This document shows positions 63,055-64,000 of a DNA stretch of 64,000 nucleotides, one piece after another. The notes beneath the pieces were generated by a model. It saw nothing but the letters and a program-made list of their open reading frames with translations. It did not search any database and was not told where the DNA came from. The translations under genes were made by a program, and so were the position numbers. Each line of letters opens with the position of its first letter. Position 1 is the stretch's first letter. This stretch comes from Duganella alba (GTDB lineage: Bacteria > Pseudomonadota > Gammaproteobacteria > Burkholderiales > Burkholderiaceae_D): the NCBI RefSeq assembly GCF_009674495.1, contig NZ_WKJN01000030.1, positions 1-64,000 of the forward strand, read 5' to 3'.

Positions 63055-64000
63055 ATGATATTTCAACGCGCCCTACGACGAGAAATGGCCAGTGCCGCCG
63101 GCGCCAGCTTCACCGTGTTGTTCAGCATTAGCGTCACCTGGACACTGATCGGTGTTCTCGGCAAGGCCGCCGGCGGCAAGGCCGCCTCCAGTGACGTGAT
63201 CGCGCTGATCGCTTTCGCCGTGCTGAATTATCTGCCAACTCTCGTCATCCTCACCAGCTTTATTTCGGTGCTGATGGTGGTCACGCGGACCTACCGCGAT
63301 TCCGAAATGGTGGTGTGGTTCGCCTCGGGCCTGAGCCTGACGCGCTGGATAGGTCCGGTGCTGACCTTCGGCCTGCCGCTGGTGCTGATCACCGCCGGCC
63401 TGAGTTTCGTCGCTACGCCATGGGCCAAGCAGAAAAGCCTGGAGTACGTGGAGCGCTTCGAGAAGCGCGAAGACCTGCAGAAGGTCTCGCCCGGCCAGTT
63501 CAAGGAATCGGCGTCGGCCAACCGCATCTTCTTCGTCGAGGGCGTGGCCGGCAAGACGGCCGTGGTGCAGAACGTGTTCGTCAACACGGTCGATGAACAC
63601 GGCACCGCCGTCATCGTCGCGCGCGAGGGCGTGGTCAACAACGGACCGAAAGGCGAGCGCTATCTGGTGCTGAAGAACGGCCGCCGCTACCAGGGCACGC
63701 CAGGCCAATCGGACTTCCAGACCATGGAATTCGACAGCTACAGCATGCGCGTGACGCAGCAGACGCAGGATCTCGACGCCGACCGCGACGCGGTGGCCCT
63801 GCCGACCATGGAGCTGCTGCAGAAAACCGATCCCGTCTCGCGCGCCGAACTGCTGTGGCGCATGGCGCAGCCGCTCACCTGCCTGGTGCTGATCCTGCTG
63901 GCGGTGCCGCTGGGCTTCGTCAATCCGCGCGCGGGCAGCTCGGCCAATCTGATCATCGCGCTGCTGGTGTTCTTCAGCTATAACAACTTCGTCAAGCTGG
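63055..64000 (+). CDS. lptF: LPS export ABC transporter permease LptF (5' part)
   Basis: About 315 residues, open to the window edge; no stop seen. MIFQRALRREMASAAGASFT begins the LptF/LptG pattern. Membrane segments lie at about 17-37, 53-80, 98-120 and again from about 280; the intervening part is the periplasmic jellyroll domain. PLTCLVLILLAVPLGFVNPR is the expected segment before the C-terminal helices. With LptG and LptB it extracts lipopolysaccharide from the inner membrane. TATAATC at 63043 may be its -10. Confidence 0.93.
   Translation, partial: MIFQRALRREMASAAGASFTVLFSISVTWTLIGVLGKAAGGKAASSDVIALIAFAVLNYLPTLVILTSFISVLMVVTRTYRDSEMVVWFASGLSLTRWIGPVLTFGLPLVLITAGLSFVATPWAKQKSLEYVERFEKREDLQKVSPGQFKESASANRIFFVEGVAGKTAVVQNVFVNTVDEHGTAVIVAREGVVNNGPKGERYLVLKNGRRYQGTPGQSDFQTMEFDSYSMRVTQQTQDLDADRDAVALPTMELLQKTDPVSRAELLWRMAQPLTCLVLILLAVPLGFVNPRAGSSANLIIALLVFFSYNNFVKL

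Overview
The window looks like a chromosomal segment of a GC-rich betaproteobacterium, most likely Oxalobacteraceae (Massilia/Duganella-like). This rests on an XrtB-type exosortase with EpsE/EpsF/EpsG-type export genes, PEP-CTERM proteins, the icd / cold-shock / clpS-clpA arrangement, the PrpR-controlled AcnD/PrpF form of the 2-methylcitrate cycle, and pepA divergent from lptF. Taxonomy is inferred from gene content only. I saw no rRNA, tRNA, CRISPR array, insertion sequence or prophage.

1-19.9 kb: a long, same-strand exopolysaccharide locus. It holds the 3' end of an upstream gene, an outer-membrane export protein (EpsE), a Wzz-like chain-length protein (EpsF), a cytoplasmic BY-kinase-like partner (EpsG) whose ATP-binding motifs look destroyed, exosortase B and EpsI. 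Then come three sugar-transfer or transfer-like genes, a left-handed beta-helix acyltransferase, a Wzy/ligase-type polymerase and a secreted GH16 glycanase. After a terminator and an AT-rich leader a second block follows: glycosyltransferase, Wzx-like flippase, UDP-glucose dehydrogenase, another glycosyltransferase, a sugar-1-phosphate nucleotidyltransferase, ManC/AlgA and a pseudopilin-like protein. Together these describe a Wzx/Wzy-type polymer probably built from GDP-mannose and UDP-glucuronate among others.

20-22.7 kb: two paralogous FxDxF-type PEP-CTERM proteins, each a separate transcription unit, are the likely substrates of the XrtB at 3.2 kb. They are followed by a TIGR03790-type protein, a family reported only in exosortase-bearing genomes. 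So sorting enzyme, substrates, polymer machinery and an associated orphan family lie within 20 kb.

22.7-30.1 kb: housekeeping genes: murJ, rpsT, an RluE-like pseudouridine synthase, icd, a cold-shock protein, clpS and clpA. murJ and rpsT share a symmetric divergent promoter, and rpsT has a structured leader.

30.3-45.1 kb: accessory and envelope genes: an Oar-like TonB-dependent receptor, a large secreted tricorn-like S41 protease, a duplicated FtsX permease without an ATPase, an MFS organic-anion transporter, an operon of secreted alpha/beta hydrolase + LytS-type kinase + LytTR regulator, and a catalase-like peroxidase with cytochrome b561.

45.1-56.7 kb: propionate catabolism: divergent prpR, then a textbook sigma-54 promoter and prpB-prpC-acnD-prpF-prpE, followed by a DUF485 protein and an ActP-type acetate symporter behind a perfect 13-bp hairpin.

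56.7-64 kb: a PAS-GGDEF-EAL signalling protein, exonuclease III, a small hypothetical protein, a lipoprotein, leucyl aminopeptidase pepA and the 5' part of lptF, which runs off the window.
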